A stretch of 64,000 nt of DNA from Janthinobacterium sp. 1_2014MBL_MicDiv (GCF_001865675.1 NZ_CP011319.1:5952001-6016000); one strand, 5' to 3'. Shown: positions 16,650 through 25,607, counted from the first letter of the stretch. Notes: a model not told the origin generated them from the letters alone. A program made the numbers and translations.

Positions 16650-17210
16650 ATGAGCGACGCACATAACGAACAACAATCAGCGATCAAAACGCCTAAACAA
16701 TTGCTTGCCGCCGTAGCTGGCTTCTTCCTCGTCACCGTCATCGGCATCATCTTGCTGGTGCAGTTCGTCACCACGCAAAAACTGACGGGCGCCGGCACGG
16801 ACAGCCAGTCGCCCGAAGCCATCGACGCCCGCCTGAGCCCGGTGGCCAATGAAGGCTTTACCTTCAAGGATGCCAGCGGTCCGAAAGTGCTGCAGAGCGG
16901 TGAAGCCGTGTACACGGCCACTTGCGTGGCTTGCCACGGCGCCGGCGTGGCCGGTGCGCCGAAGTTTGGCGACGCGGGCGGCTGGTCGGCCCGCCTGGCC
17001 CAGGGTTACGATACGGTGCTGAAACACGCCATCGAAGGCTTGCGCGCCATGCCCGCCAAGGGCGGCAATCCCGACCTCGACGATGTGGAAGTGGCGCGCG
17101 CCGTCGTCTACATCGCCAACGCATCGGGCGGCAAGTTCAAGGAACCGGAAGTGCCGGCACCGGCCGCGGCCGCCGATGGCGCCGCACCGGCTGCAGAGCC
17201 TGCCAAATAA
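16650..17210 (+). CDS. Membrane-anchored c-type cytochrome (c5-like)
   Basis: This 186-residue protein has one N-terminal membrane helix (about residues 20-42) and then a periplasmic class I cytochrome c domain. The haem motif is CVACH (preceded by AVYTAT), and the sixth ligand is the methionine in LRAMPAKGG. The spacing and the GxPKFGDAGGW segment fit cytochrome c5-type proteins of beta-proteobacteria, which carry electrons between respiratory complexes. The tail is rich in Ala, Pro and Glu. AAGGA precedes the ATG; the frame extends 32 codons further upstream without a leader-like sequence. A strong terminator follows. Confidence 0.88.
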   Translation: MSDAHNEQQSAIKTPKQLLAAVAGFFLVTVIGIILLVQFVTTQKLTGAGTDSQSPEAIDARLSPVANEGFTFKDASGPKVLQSGEAVYTATCVACHGAGVAGAPKFGDAGGWSARLAQGYDTVLKHAIEGLRAMPAKGGNPDLDDVEVARAVVYIANASGGKFKEPEVPAPAAAADGAAPAAEPAK

Positions 17211-17245
17211 GCACTGCCAAGTCAGCACTTGCGCTGCATCAAGGA

Positions 17246-17270
17246 ACCGCCCGCTGGGGCGGTTTTTTTT
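17246..17270 (+). terminator. Intrinsic terminator of the cytochrome c gene
   Basis: Stem ACCGCCC/GGGCGGT with a GCTG loop, followed by a run of T residues, 36 bases after the cytochrome stop. Confidence 0.9.
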
Positions 17271-17362
17271 CGCCTGGAAATCTGCAAGGGTATGGTCTGT
17301 CGGATGACGCGCGCCGCTCGTCCGGTCTGCGCGACGACCGTTTGTGCCAAATCAAGCGGCGT

Positions 17363-17392
17363 AAAAAAGCCGCCCGGCTTGCGCGGGGCGGC
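17363..17392 (-). terminator. Intrinsic terminator of the first M13 peptidase gene
   Basis: On the minus strand, GCCGCCC/GGGCGGC forms the stem, followed by six T residues. It lies 27 bases beyond the stop of the M13 peptidase gene. Confidence 0.85.
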
Positions 17393-17418
17393 TGCAACTT
17401 ATGCCATCAACACACGTC

Positions 17419-19497
17419 TTACCACATGATGACGCGGTCTTTTGGCGGCAGATACATCTTGTCACCCGGTTTTACGTCAAACGCCTGGTAGAAGCCGGGC
17501 TGGTTGCGCATGGTGCCGTTGGCGCGGAACTGGCCTGGCGAGTGCGGGTCCGTCTTCAGCAAGACCAGTTGCTGCGCCTCGCGCATCTTCATGCGCCATA
17601 CCTGGGCAAAGCCCGCGTAGAAGCGCTGTTCGCCCGTGAAACCGTCGATGACGGGGGCTTTCTTGCCGTTCAGCGACAATTTATACGCTTTATACGCGAT
17701 CGCCACGCCCGAGTTGTCGGCGATGTTCTCGCCCAGGGTCAGCTCGCCGTTGACGAAGTGACCAGGGACAGGGCTGAAGCTGTTGTACTGCGCCACCAGC
17801 TGCTTGGTTTTCTTGGCGAAGTTTTTATGGTCAGTCTTGGTCCACCAGTCGCGCAGGTTGCCATCGCCGTCGTACTGGGCGCCCTGGTCGTCGAAGCCGT
17901 GGCTGATTTCATGGCCGATGACGCCGCCGATGGCGCCATAGTTGACGGCGTCGTCCGCGTTGGCGTCGAAGAACGGCGCTTGCAGGATGGCGGCCGGGAA
18001 GACGATCTCGTTCAGTTCAGGGTTGTAATAGGCGTTCACGGTCTGCGGCGTCATGCCCCACTCGTCGCGGTCGATAGGCTGGCCCAGCTTGTTCAATTCG
18101 CGGTTGTAGTTGAGCAGGTGCGAACGCTGGATGTTGCCGATCAAGTCGTCCTGCGCCACCGTCAGGCCCGAGTAATCGCGCCATTTGTTCGGGTAACCGA
18201 TCTTGGTGGTGAACTTGGCCAGCTTGATCTGCGCCTGTTTCTTGGTGACGGGGCTCATCCAGTCGAGCTTGTCGATGCTTTGCTTGTAAGCCGTCATCAG
18301 GTTTTTCACCAGCGCTTCCATGCGCACCTTGCGCTCGGCCGGGAAATACTGTGCCACGTACAGCTGGCCCAGGGCTTCGCCCAGCGCGCCTTCGACGGCG
18401 CCCACGCCACGCTTCCAGCGCGGCCGCATTTCCGTCACGCCCGTCAGCGTGGTGCCGTAAAACGCGAAGTTTTCATCGACATACGCTTTCGGCAGGTAGC
18501 CGGCGTTAGCGTGCAGCAAATGCCACTGGAAATACGCCTTCCACGTCTCGAGCGGCGTCTTGTTGGCGATCTCGGCAAACCCCTTCAGGTAGCTGGGCTG
18601 GCTGACGATCACGTAATTAACCTTGCCGGCGATGCCCGTATCCTTCAGGTAGCGGGCCCAGTCGTAGCCCGGCGCCACGTCGGCCAGTTTCGCCAGTTCC
18701 ACCTTGTTGTAGGTCTTGACGGGATCGCGGTTCTGCACATTGCTCCATTGCGCCTTGGCCAGCTCCGTTTCCAGCGCCACGATGGCTTTCGCGTTGGCGG
18801 CGGCATTCGCGTCGCCGGACAGGCTGAGCATTTTTTCCACGTGGGCCAGGTATTTGGCGCGCGTGTCGGCCTTGCCCGCTTCCAGATAGTAGTCGCGGTC
18901 AGGCAGGCCCAGGCCGCTTTGCACGATATCGGCCACATATTTCGTGGAATCCTTGGCATCCTGGTGGATGCCGAAATCGTAAGGCGAAGTCACGCCCAGC
19001 TTGCTGAAGTGGGCGATCACGCCCGGCAATTCGGCCTTGTCCTGCAGGGCGGCGATCTTCGCCAGCTCCGCGTTCAACGGCGTCAGGCCCAGGCTTTCCA
19101 GCTTGGCTTCATCCATGAAACTGTTGTAAAAATCGCCAATTTTCTGCGCGTTCGAACCGGCGGCGCGGGCCTTGTCGGCTGCGGCCCCTTCGACGATGCC
19201 GCGCATCTGCGTTTGCGTATCGTCGGCCAGCTTGGCGAAGCTGCCCCAGCTCGACTTGTCGGCTGGAATCACGGTTTCCGCCAGCCACTTGCCATTCAGG
19301 TGCTGGAACAGATCATCCTGCGCGCGCACGGCCGGGTCGACGTATTCGATGGCGATGCCGGAGGTGAGCGCCGCTGGCGCGGCGGCCGTGGTGGCGACGG
19401 CTTTCTTGGCGGTGTCGGCAGCGCCGGCGGCGCCTGCCATGCCGGACACGCCGGCCAGCAAGCTCAGGGTCAATGCACTTAACAAATAACGATTCAC
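17419..19497 (-). CDS. M13-family metallopeptidase (PepO/neprilysin-like), copy 1
   Basis: This 692-residue zinc peptidase has the M13 motifs GHEISHGFDD (two zinc histidines and the catalytic glutamate), ENIADNSGV (third ligand, glutamate) and NAYYNPELNEIVFPA. The N-terminal domain (about 60-420) is the usual M13 cap. A signal peptide ends near GMAGA-A, so it acts in the periplasm or outside on peptides. The start is taken as GTG after CTGAGGACAA, which lines up with the GTG start of copy 2 (both begin MNRYLL); an ATG six codons upstream is the alternative. The two copies are tandem duplicates with their own terminators. Confidence 0.9.
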   Translation of the reverse strand: MNRYLLSALTLSLLAGVSGMAGAAGAADTAKKAVATTAAAPAALTSGIAIEYVDPAVRAQDDLFQHLNGKWLAETVIPADKSSWGSFAKLADDTQTQMRGIVEGAAADKARAAGSNAQKIGDFYNSFMDEAKLESLGLTPLNAELAKIAALQDKAELPGVIAHFSKLGVTSPYDFGIHQDAKDSTKYVADIVQSGLGLPDRDYYLEAGKADTRAKYLAHVEKMLSLSGDANAAANAKAIVALETELAKAQWSNVQNRDPVKTYNKVELAKLADVAPGYDWARYLKDTGIAGKVNYVIVSQPSYLKGFAEIANKTPLETWKAYFQWHLLHANAGYLPKAYVDENFAFYGTTLTGVTEMRPRWKRGVGAVEGALGEALGQLYVAQYFPAERKVRMEALVKNLMTAYKQSIDKLDWMSPVTKKQAQIKLAKFTTKIGYPNKWRDYSGLTVAQDDLIGNIQRSHLLNYNRELNKLGQPIDRDEWGMTPQTVNAYYNPELNEIVFPAAILQAPFFDANADDAVNYGAIGGVIGHEISHGFDDQGAQYDGDGNLRDWWTKTDHKNFAKKTKQLVAQYNSFSPVPGHFVNGELTLGENIADNSGVAIAYKAYKLSLNGKKAPVIDGFTGEQRFYAGFAQVWRMKMREAQQLVLLKTDPHSPGQFRANGTMRNQPGFYQAFDVKPGDKMYLPPKDRVIMW

Positions 19498-19611
19498 AGT
19501 TGTCCTCAGTATCATGTTGTTGAAATAAGGGTCAGAACGCCCGAGGCTTCTGGCCCGGTTTTTGACTGTAGCATACCGCTGTAAGCGCAGAAAGAACTTT
19601 GGCCGGAATGT

Positions 19612-19640
19612 AAAAAAGACCACGCAAGGTGGTCTTTTTT
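19612..19640 (-). terminator. Bidirectional-looking terminator of the second M13 peptidase gene
   Basis: GACCAC and GTGGTC form the stem with A6 on one side and T6 on the other. It follows the stop of the downstream-lying minus-strand M13 gene and separates the two copies into independent transcripts. Confidence 0.85.
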
Positions 19641-19675
19641 GTTGCTACAGGTTTACGTTTGTGGCATGCCCGCGC

Positions 19676-21760
19676 TTACCAGATGATGACGCGGTTTTCC
19701 GGCGCGACATACATCTTGTCGCCCGGCTTTACGCCAAACGCTTCATAGAAGCCAGGCTGGTTGACCATGGTGCCGTTGGCGCGGTACTGGCCCGGCGAAT
19801 GCGGGTCGGTCTTGATTTGCACAATCTGCTGCGCTTCGCGCATCTTGCTGCGCCATACCTGGCCAAAGCCCATGTAGAAGCGCTGGTCGCCCGTCAAGCC
19901 ATCCAGCACGGGCGCCGGCTTGCCGGCCAGCGAGATTTTATAGGCCTTGTACGCAATCGCCACGCCCGAGTTGTCGGCGATGTTCTCGCCCAGGGTCAGG
20001 GCGCCGTTGACGTGATAGCCCGGCAGCGGGCTGTAGCCGTCATATTGCTTGGTCAGCGCGTCGGCCTTGGCGGCGAAGTTCTTGCGGTCGGCCGGCGTCC
20101 ACCAGTCGCGCAGGTTGCCGTCGCCGTCGGACTGGCTGCCCTTGTCGTCGAAGCCGTGGCTGATTTCATGGCCGATGACGGCGCCGATGGCGCCATAGTT
20201 GACGGCGTCGTCCGCATTGGCGTCGAAGAACGGCGGCTGCAGGATGGAGGCGGGGAAGACGATCTCGTTCATCGTCGAGCTGTAATAGGCGTTCACCGTC
20301 TGCGGCGTCATGCCCCATTCTTCGCGGTCGATCGGCTTGCCCAGCTTGGCCACCTGGCGCGCGGAGCCGAAGTTGGCGGCGCGCATCATGTTACCCACCA
20401 GGTCACCCTGGACGATCTGCAGCTTCGTGTAATCGCGCCATTTGTTCGGATACGCGATCTTCGGCGTGAACTTGGCCAGCTTGGCTTGCGCTTCCTTCTT
20501 GGTTTCCGGGCTCATCCAGTCCAGGGTGTCGATGCTGTCCTTGTAGGCGGCCAGCACGTTTTTCACCAGTTCCTGCATGTGCGCCTTGCGTTCTGCCGGG
20601 AAATATTGCGCCACGTACAGTTTGCCGACGGCTTCGCCCAGCACGCCTTCGACGGCGCCCACGCCACGCTTCCAGCGCGGCTGGTTCTGCGTCACGCCGC
20701 TCAGTACCGTGCCGTAGAAGGCAAAGCTCTCGTCGACGAAATTTTTCGACAGGTAGCTGGCATAACTGCGCAGCAACTGCCATTCGAAATACGCTTTCAG
20801 GGTGTCGAGGTCGGTGGCAGCCAGCACCTTGTCATAGCCGGCCAGGTAGCTCGGCTGGTTGACGATGACGTAATCGACCTTGTTGGCGATGCCCGAGGCG
20901 GCCAGGCCCGCTTTCAGGTCGTAGCCCGGCGTCAGGTCGTTGAGCTTGTTAATGTCGGTCTTGTTGTAGCGTTTCACCGGGTCGCGGTTTTCGACCTTGG
21001 TCCATTGCACTTCAGCCAGGGCCGTTTCCAGGGCCACGACGGCCTTGGCGCGCGCGGCAGCGTTCTTGTCGCCGGCCATGGCCAGCATCTTTTCCACGTG
21101 CGCCTGGTACTTTTCCTTGACGCCAGCCTGCTTGGCTTCCAGGTAATAGTCGCGGTCCGGCATGCCCAGGCCGCTCTGGCTCACGTAGGCCGCATATTTC
21201 GTCGAGGCGCGCGCGTCCTGGCCCACGTAGACGGCGTACGGCGTCGACACGCCCGTCTGGCTCAGGTGGGCGATCAGGGCCGGCACGCCCTTCTTGTCGC
21301 GCAGCGAGCGGATACGGTTCAATTCGCCTGCCAGCGGCTTCACGCCCAGCGATTCGAGCCTGGCTTCATCCATGTAACTGGCGTACAGGTCGGCGATCTT
21401 CTGCGCTTCGGAACCGGCTTTGCGGTTCTTGTCCTGTTGCGTGCTTTCGATGATGCCGCGCAATTGCGGCGTCGTGTCGTCGCGCAGCTTGGCGAACGAG
21501 CCCCAGCTCGACTTGTCGGCAGGGATCTCGGCCGTGGCCAGCCACTTGCCGTTCAAATGGGTAAAGAAGTCGTCCTGCACGCGCACGGCAGGGTCGATGT
21601 ATTGCACGTCGATGCCGGAAACGGGCGCGGCGGTGGCCGGTGCGGCGCCGGGCGCCACGGTCGGTGCGGCCACGGCAGCGGCGGCGGCGGCCGGTTCGGC
21701 GGCGTTGGCAAACGCAGCCAACAGGGTCAGGGTCAGGCTGCTCAAGAGATAGCGGTTCAC
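19676..21760 (-). CDS. M13-family metallopeptidase, copy 2 (tandem paralog)
   Basis: This 694-residue exported zinc peptidase is closely similar to its neighbour along its length. It has GHEISHGFDD, ENIADNSGV and NAYYSSTMNEIVFPA. The signal peptide ends near AFANA and is followed by an Ala/Pro-rich stretch. It starts with GTG preceded by AAGGACAA. Differences from copy 1 are spread through the cap domain, which sets peptide size and sequence preference in this family, so the two may take different peptides. No other gene in the region points to a specific substrate. Confidence 0.9.
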   Translation of the reverse strand: MNRYLLSSLTLTLLAAFANAAEPAAAAAAVAAPTVAPGAAPATAAPVSGIDVQYIDPAVRVQDDFFTHLNGKWLATAEIPADKSSWGSFAKLRDDTTPQLRGIIESTQQDKNRKAGSEAQKIADLYASYMDEARLESLGVKPLAGELNRIRSLRDKKGVPALIAHLSQTGVSTPYAVYVGQDARASTKYAAYVSQSGLGMPDRDYYLEAKQAGVKEKYQAHVEKMLAMAGDKNAAARAKAVVALETALAEVQWTKVENRDPVKRYNKTDINKLNDLTPGYDLKAGLAASGIANKVDYVIVNQPSYLAGYDKVLAATDLDTLKAYFEWQLLRSYASYLSKNFVDESFAFYGTVLSGVTQNQPRWKRGVGAVEGVLGEAVGKLYVAQYFPAERKAHMQELVKNVLAAYKDSIDTLDWMSPETKKEAQAKLAKFTPKIAYPNKWRDYTKLQIVQGDLVGNMMRAANFGSARQVAKLGKPIDREEWGMTPQTVNAYYSSTMNEIVFPASILQPPFFDANADDAVNYGAIGAVIGHEISHGFDDKGSQSDGDGNLRDWWTPADRKNFAAKADALTKQYDGYSPLPGYHVNGALTLGENIADNSGVAIAYKAYKISLAGKPAPVLDGLTGDQRFYMGFGQVWRSKMREAQQIVQIKTDPHSPGQYRANGTMVNQPGFYEAFGVKPGDKMYVAPENRVIIW

Positions 21761-21900
21761 GGATTGTCCTTATGGGGCATGTCAAAAAGACCGGGCGGAA
21801 AGCTTCGGGCGGATAGCCCGCCGCGCCAGGCGCTGCAGGAATGTAGCACGCGGACAGGCCCTTTGACCATCGCTGCCCCGGGACTGCCCCGTGGCGCGCC

Positions 21901-22488
21901 TCAGTTGCCGGGCAAACTCATGCCGGCGCCACCGCCGCCCATGCTCACGCCCATGCCACCCATGCCCCCCTTGCCGCCGCCCTTGCGTCCGCCATGCTCG
22001 CCAGCGGGCGCGCCGCGCGACTCGCTGCGCGGCGCGGCGCCATCCATCACGCGCGCCATCTGGCCGGCGATGAACTGGGCCACGGCCTGGCGCTGGCGTT
22101 CATCGAGCGCGTCATTGACGCTCAGCCACCATGCGCGCAGCTGCTTTTCTTCGGCCAGGCTGAGCGTGCTTTCATCGTCCAGGCCACCGAGCAAGTCGCG
22201 CAGCTCCAGCTGGGGCGCCTGCAAACCCTGCTGCACGCCCGCCTGCAGGCGCTCGCGCCGTGCCTTGCGTTCGCGCAACATCTGGCGTGTTTTCGCTTCC
22301 ACCTGCTGCCACAAGATGCTTTGATTCGCATTGAGCTTCAATTCCGTCTTGAAATCGGGCGCCATGGGCAGCAAGTCTTCCAGCCGCATCTCGGCTATCG
22401 GCACGGCGGACGCCGTCAGGGCGGCACTGCCCAGCAGCAAGGCCAGGCCGAGGCGGCGCAGGGAGGAAAACGGGGTCAGCGATGTCAT
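21901..22488 (-). CDS. Exported Spy/CpxP-like (LTXXQ-type) small protein with Gly/Met-rich tail
   Basis: This 195-residue protein has a signal peptide ending near LTASA-V (about residue 27-28). A helical, charged middle follows (LNANQSILWQQVEAKTRQ, then RERKARRERLQ and DERQRQAVAQF). This resembles the LTXXQ/Spy-CpxP family of periplasmic stress proteins, though similarity is weak. Residues 165-195 are almost only Gly, Met, Lys and Ser (HGGRKGGGKGGMGGMG). Methionine-rich tails of this type can bind copper or silver, but that is only a possibility here. The ATG has GGAG close upstream. A strong terminator-like hairpin lies between the likely promoter and this start. Confidence 0.6.
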   Translation of the reverse strand: MTSLTPFSSLRRLGLALLLGSAALTASAVPIAEMRLEDLLPMAPDFKTELKLNANQSILWQQVEAKTRQMLRERKARRERLQAGVQQGLQAPQLELRDLLGGLDDESTLSLAEEKQLRAWWLSVNDALDERQRQAVAQFIAGQMARVMDGAAPRSESRGAPAGEHGGRKGGGKGGMGGMGVSMGGGGAGMSLPGN

Positions 22489-22813
22489 GGGGGCTCCGGC
22501 GAAAAAAAAGCCTGCATCCGAAGACGCAGGCAAAACCACTTCGGGTCGAGAATGCGAATCCACTATAGGGCCGCCGCACACGCTTTTTTTCGACTCTTAC
22601 AAATGCTTACTCCCCTCAAGACTAACTATACATCGCATACAAAACCGCAACATTTGGCAAGCTGGCCGCCGCCATTCAGGGCCTAGACTGTGCCTTGGCA
22701 CGCATTTTCCGCCGGCGCCCCACACCGGCAGAGATTCAGGTCTATACTTTCAGGAAAGCGCCGCTCCACGGGGACTGGCGCTTGTGCAGGACATTCTCAG
22801 GTGCAAAGGTGCA
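22489..22813. other. Divergent intergenic region between LTXXQ-like gene and ctpA
   Basis: This 325-base gap contains a UUCG-capped terminator on the minus strand (22502-22531). A TATAGT that could be a minus-strand -10 lies near 22625-22630. The leader of the ctpA-like gene is to the right. Nothing else is supported. The left half may be the leader of the LTXXQ-like gene or a small RNA of roughly 110 nt ending at the hairpin. Confidence 0.5.
22502..22531 (-). terminator. Strong UUCG-loop terminator in the leader of the LTXXQ-like gene
   Basis: On the minus strand, the 9-bp stem GCCTGCGTC/GATGCAGGC is capped by UUCG and followed by eight U residues. It ends 13 bases before the ATG of the LTXXQ-like gene and directly before its GGAG. 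There is no minus-strand gene upstream for it to end, so it is an attenuator or the end of a small RNA. Confidence 0.8.
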
Positions 22814-24256
22814 ATGATGGGCAAACTCAAAAATACCGGCTTGATCGGCCTGGGCGTGGTGGCCGGCGTCGCCGTATCGCTGCAATTTTCAGCGATGGCG
22901 CAAAAGACCGTCGAGCCGCCCCTGCCGCTGGAAGAGCTGCGCCAGCTGGCCGACGTGTTTGGCCTGATCAAATCCGATTACGTGGAACCGGTCGAGGACA
23001 AGAAACTGCTGACGGAAGCCATTTCCGGCATGGTCGCCTCGCTCGATCCCCATTCCGCCTACCTGGACAAGAAAGCCTATGCCGAGCTGCGCGAAGGCTC
23101 CGAAGGCAAGTTCGTCGGCCTAGGCATCGAAATCGGCCTCAGCGAGGACGGCTACATCAAGATCGTCTCGCCCATCGAGGATTCGCCCGCCTACCGCGCC
23201 GGCATCAAGGCCGGCGATCTGATTACCCGCCTGGACGGCCAGCCCGTGAAGGGCGTCAGCCTGGACGACAATGTCAAGCGCATGCGCGGCGAACCCGGCA
23301 CCCAGGTGTCGCTGACCATTGCCCGCAAGGATGAACCGCAGCCGCTGGCCTTTACCATCACGCGCGAGGAAATCCACCAGAAGAGCGTGAAGGCCAAGAT
23401 GGTCGAGCCGGGCTACGCCTGGCTGCGCGTGTCGCAATTCCAGGAACCGACCGTGGACGACATGGCGGCGCAGATCACGGCCCTGTACCAGCAAGACCCT
23501 CATCTCAAGGGCATGGTGCTCGACTTGCGCAACGATCCAGGCGGCGTGCTGCAAGGCGCCATCGGCGTCTCGGCCGCCTTCCTGCCCAAGGACGCGGCCA
23601 TCGTCTCGACCAATGGCCAGTTGCCGGACTCGAAACAGGTGTTCTACGGCCGCGCCGAATACTATGCGTTCCGCTCGGACGGCGATGCGCTGGCGAAACT
23701 GCCGGCGGCCATCAAGCAAGTGCCGCTGGTGGTGCTCGTCAACACCGGTTCGGCCTCGGCCTCGGAAATCGTCGCCGGCGCCCTGCAAGACTACAAGCGC
23801 GCCACCATCATCGGCACGCAAACCTTCGGCAAGGGTTCCGTGCAAACCATCCGCCAGCTGACGGCCGACACGGCCGTCAAGCTGACGACGGCCCGCTACT
23901 ACACGCCGAATGGCCGCTCGATCCAGGCCAAGGGCATCGTGCCCGACCTGCTGGTCGATGAAAATGCGGACGGCGACGGCTTGAACGGCCTGCGCATGCG
24001 CGAAGCGGACCTGACCAAGCACCTGAGCAACGACCGCGACAAGGAAAGCGACAAGGCGGCCCCCGTCAACGACGAGATGGAAGAGCAGCTGCGCATCCTT
24101 GCCCTGGAAAAAAACCGCAAGCCGCTGGAATTTGGCAGCAAGGACGATTTTCAGCTGAACCAGGCCCTGAACCACTTGAAGGGACTGCCGGTGCAGCTGG
24201 CGAAGGCCGAACCGGTGGTGGTGCAGGCCGACGTCAAGAAAGAACAGAAGAAGTAA
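22814..24256 (+). CDS. S41A C-terminal processing peptidase (CtpA-like)
   Basis: This 480-residue serine protease carries an N-terminal leader or anchor (residues 8-29), a PDZ domain (about 95-185) and the S41 catalytic core. The Ser-Lys dyad is S315 (GSASASEI) and K340 (FGKGSVQ), 25 residues apart as in the family. Such enzymes trim C-terminal tails of periplasmic proteins and act on murein-hydrolase regulation. The tail ends in a Lys/Glu-rich stretch. Two adjacent ATG codons follow AAAGGTG; the first is used. The frame is open far upstream but lacks a ribosome site there. Confidence 0.92.
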   Translation: MMGKLKNTGLIGLGVVAGVAVSLQFSAMAQKTVEPPLPLEELRQLADVFGLIKSDYVEPVEDKKLLTEAISGMVASLDPHSAYLDKKAYAELREGSEGKFVGLGIEIGLSEDGYIKIVSPIEDSPAYRAGIKAGDLITRLDGQPVKGVSLDDNVKRMRGEPGTQVSLTIARKDEPQPLAFTITREEIHQKSVKAKMVEPGYAWLRVSQFQEPTVDDMAAQITALYQQDPHLKGMVLDLRNDPGGVLQGAIGVSAAFLPKDAAIVSTNGQLPDSKQVFYGRAEYYAFRSDGDALAKLPAAIKQVPLVVLVNTGSASASEIVAGALQDYKRATIIGTQTFGKGSVQTIRQLTADTAVKLTTARYYTPNGRSIQAKGIVPDLLVDENADGDGLNGLRMREADLTKHLSNDRDKESDKAAPVNDEMEEQLRILALEKNRKPLEFGSKDDFQLNQALNHLKGLPVQLAKAEPVVVQADVKKEQKK

Positions 24257-24277
24257 GCCGCACCGCCAGCAGCGCAA

Positions 24278-24298
24278 CGGGGGGCGCAATGCCCCCCG
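24278..24298 (+). terminator. G/C-rich hairpin after the CtpA-like gene
   Basis: CGGGGGGC and GCCCCCCG form an 8-bp stem around GCAAT, 21 bases after the stop. There is no U-tract, so termination may need Rho or the hairpin may only protect the 3' end. Confidence 0.5.
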
Positions 24299-24443
24299 GT
24301 AAGCCGTTCACGCGACAAAAATCAATCTTCCGCCACACATCCCCCTCCCCCGCAACACGAAACTCTCTACAGTCGAGCACGTTTGTGTAAAATTTGCTTC
24401 ACTTATCGGCATCGCGCCGGTTGCCAAATTTGAAAGTTTAACC

Positions 24444-25565
24444 ATGAAACAAGTCGTTATCAGCGGTACCGGACTGTACACGCCGCCATTTTCGATCTCC
24501 AACGAGGAACTGGTCACCTGCTTCAATGCCTACGCGGAAAAGTTCAATGCCGATAACGCCGACGCGATCGCCGCGGGCACCGTCACGGCGCTGGACCTGT
24601 CGAGCGTGGCCTTCATCGAAAAGGCGTCCGGCATCAAGTCGCGCTTCGTGATGGAAAAGGAAGGCATCCTCGACCCGGCGCGCATGGTCTCGCGCATCCC
24701 GGAACGGGGCGACGACGAACTGTCCTTGCAGGCTGAAATGGCCGTGGCCGCCGCCCGCGACGCGCTGGCGCGCGCCGGCCGCACGCCGGCCGATATCGAC
24801 ATGGTGCTGGTGGCCTGCAGCAATATGCAGCGCGCCTACCCGGCCATGGCCGTGGAAGTGCAGGATGCGCTCGGCATCGACGGTTATGGCTTTGACATGA
24901 ACGTGGCGTGCTCCTCGGCCACCTTCGGCATCCAGCAAGCCGTGGCCGCCGTGCAAAGCGGCCAGGCGCGCGCCGTGCTGGTCCTGAATCCCGAGATCAC
25001 CAGCGGCCACCTGAACTGGCGCGACCGCGACAGCCATTTTATTTTCGGCGACGCCTGCACGGCCATCATCGTCGAAGCGAAGGACACGGCCGTGTCCCGG
25101 CACCAGTTCGAGATCATCGGCACGGAACTGAAAACCCGCTTCTCGAACGCCATCCGCAACAATTTCGGCTTCCTCAACCGTTTTGACGAGTCCGGCATGG
25201 GCAAGGCCGACAAACTGTTCCGCCAGCAAGGGCGCAAGGTCTTCAAGGAAGTGTGCCCGATGGCCGCCGAAATGATCAAGGCGACCCTGGCCAAGGCCGG
25301 CGTGGACGTGGCGCAAGTGAGCCGCTACTGGCTGCACCAGGCCAACCTGAACATGAACTTGCTGATCGCGCGCCTGATCCTGGGCCGCGATGCGGAAGCC
25401 AACGAAGCACCCGTGATCCTCGACACCTACGCCAACACCTCGTCGGCCGGCTCCATCATCGCCTTCCATAAATATCAGGATGACATGGCGGCAGGCGGCA
25501 TGGGCGTCATCTGCTCGTTCGGCGCCGGCTATTCCATCGGCTGCGTGGTCGTGCGCAAGGTGTAA
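24444..25565 (+). CDS. Beta-ketoacyl-ACP synthase III-like protein (FabH paralog)
   Basis: This 373-residue thiolase-fold enzyme has the KAS III triad: C156 (NVACSSATFG), H298 (WLHQANLN) and N331 (TYANTSSAGS). It is about 50 residues longer than E. coli FabH (317), with an extra N-terminal segment (residues 25-60). In this it resembles the long FabH variants of pseudomonads, one of which primes fatty-acid synthesis with octanoyl-CoA. No other fatty-acid synthesis genes adjoin it, so it may be a shunt enzyme rather than the main initiator. Substrate is inferred. A hairpin follows the stop. Confidence 0.85.
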   Translation: MKQVVISGTGLYTPPFSISNEELVTCFNAYAEKFNADNADAIAAGTVTALDLSSVAFIEKASGIKSRFVMEKEGILDPARMVSRIPERGDDELSLQAEMAVAAARDALARAGRTPADIDMVLVACSNMQRAYPAMAVEVQDALGIDGYGFDMNVACSSATFGIQQAVAAVQSGQARAVLVLNPEITSGHLNWRDRDSHFIFGDACTAIIVEAKDTAVSRHQFEIIGTELKTRFSNAIRNNFGFLNRFDESGMGKADKLFRQQGRKVFKEVCPMAAEMIKATLAKAGVDVAQVSRYWLHQANLNMNLLIARLILGRDAEANEAPVILDTYANTSSAGSIIAFHKYQDDMAAGGMGVICSFGAGYSIGCVVVRKV

Positions 25566-25580
25566 GCATGCGGGGCGGGC

Positions 25581-25607
25581 AGCGCCTGATTCCTTGAATT
25601 AGGCGCT
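25581..25607 (+). terminator. Hairpin after the FabH-like gene
   Basis: AGCGCCT-G-ATTC and GAAT-T-AGGCGCT form a 12-bp stem with a 3-base loop, 15 bases after the stop. No clear T-tract follows. Confidence 0.5.

Noticed and set aside
17401..22324. Two long plus-strand frames opposite the M13 peptidase genes
   Set aside because: Both mirror the minus-strand peptidases and show the same Arg/Val/His-rich shadow composition in each copy, as expected for duplicated templates.
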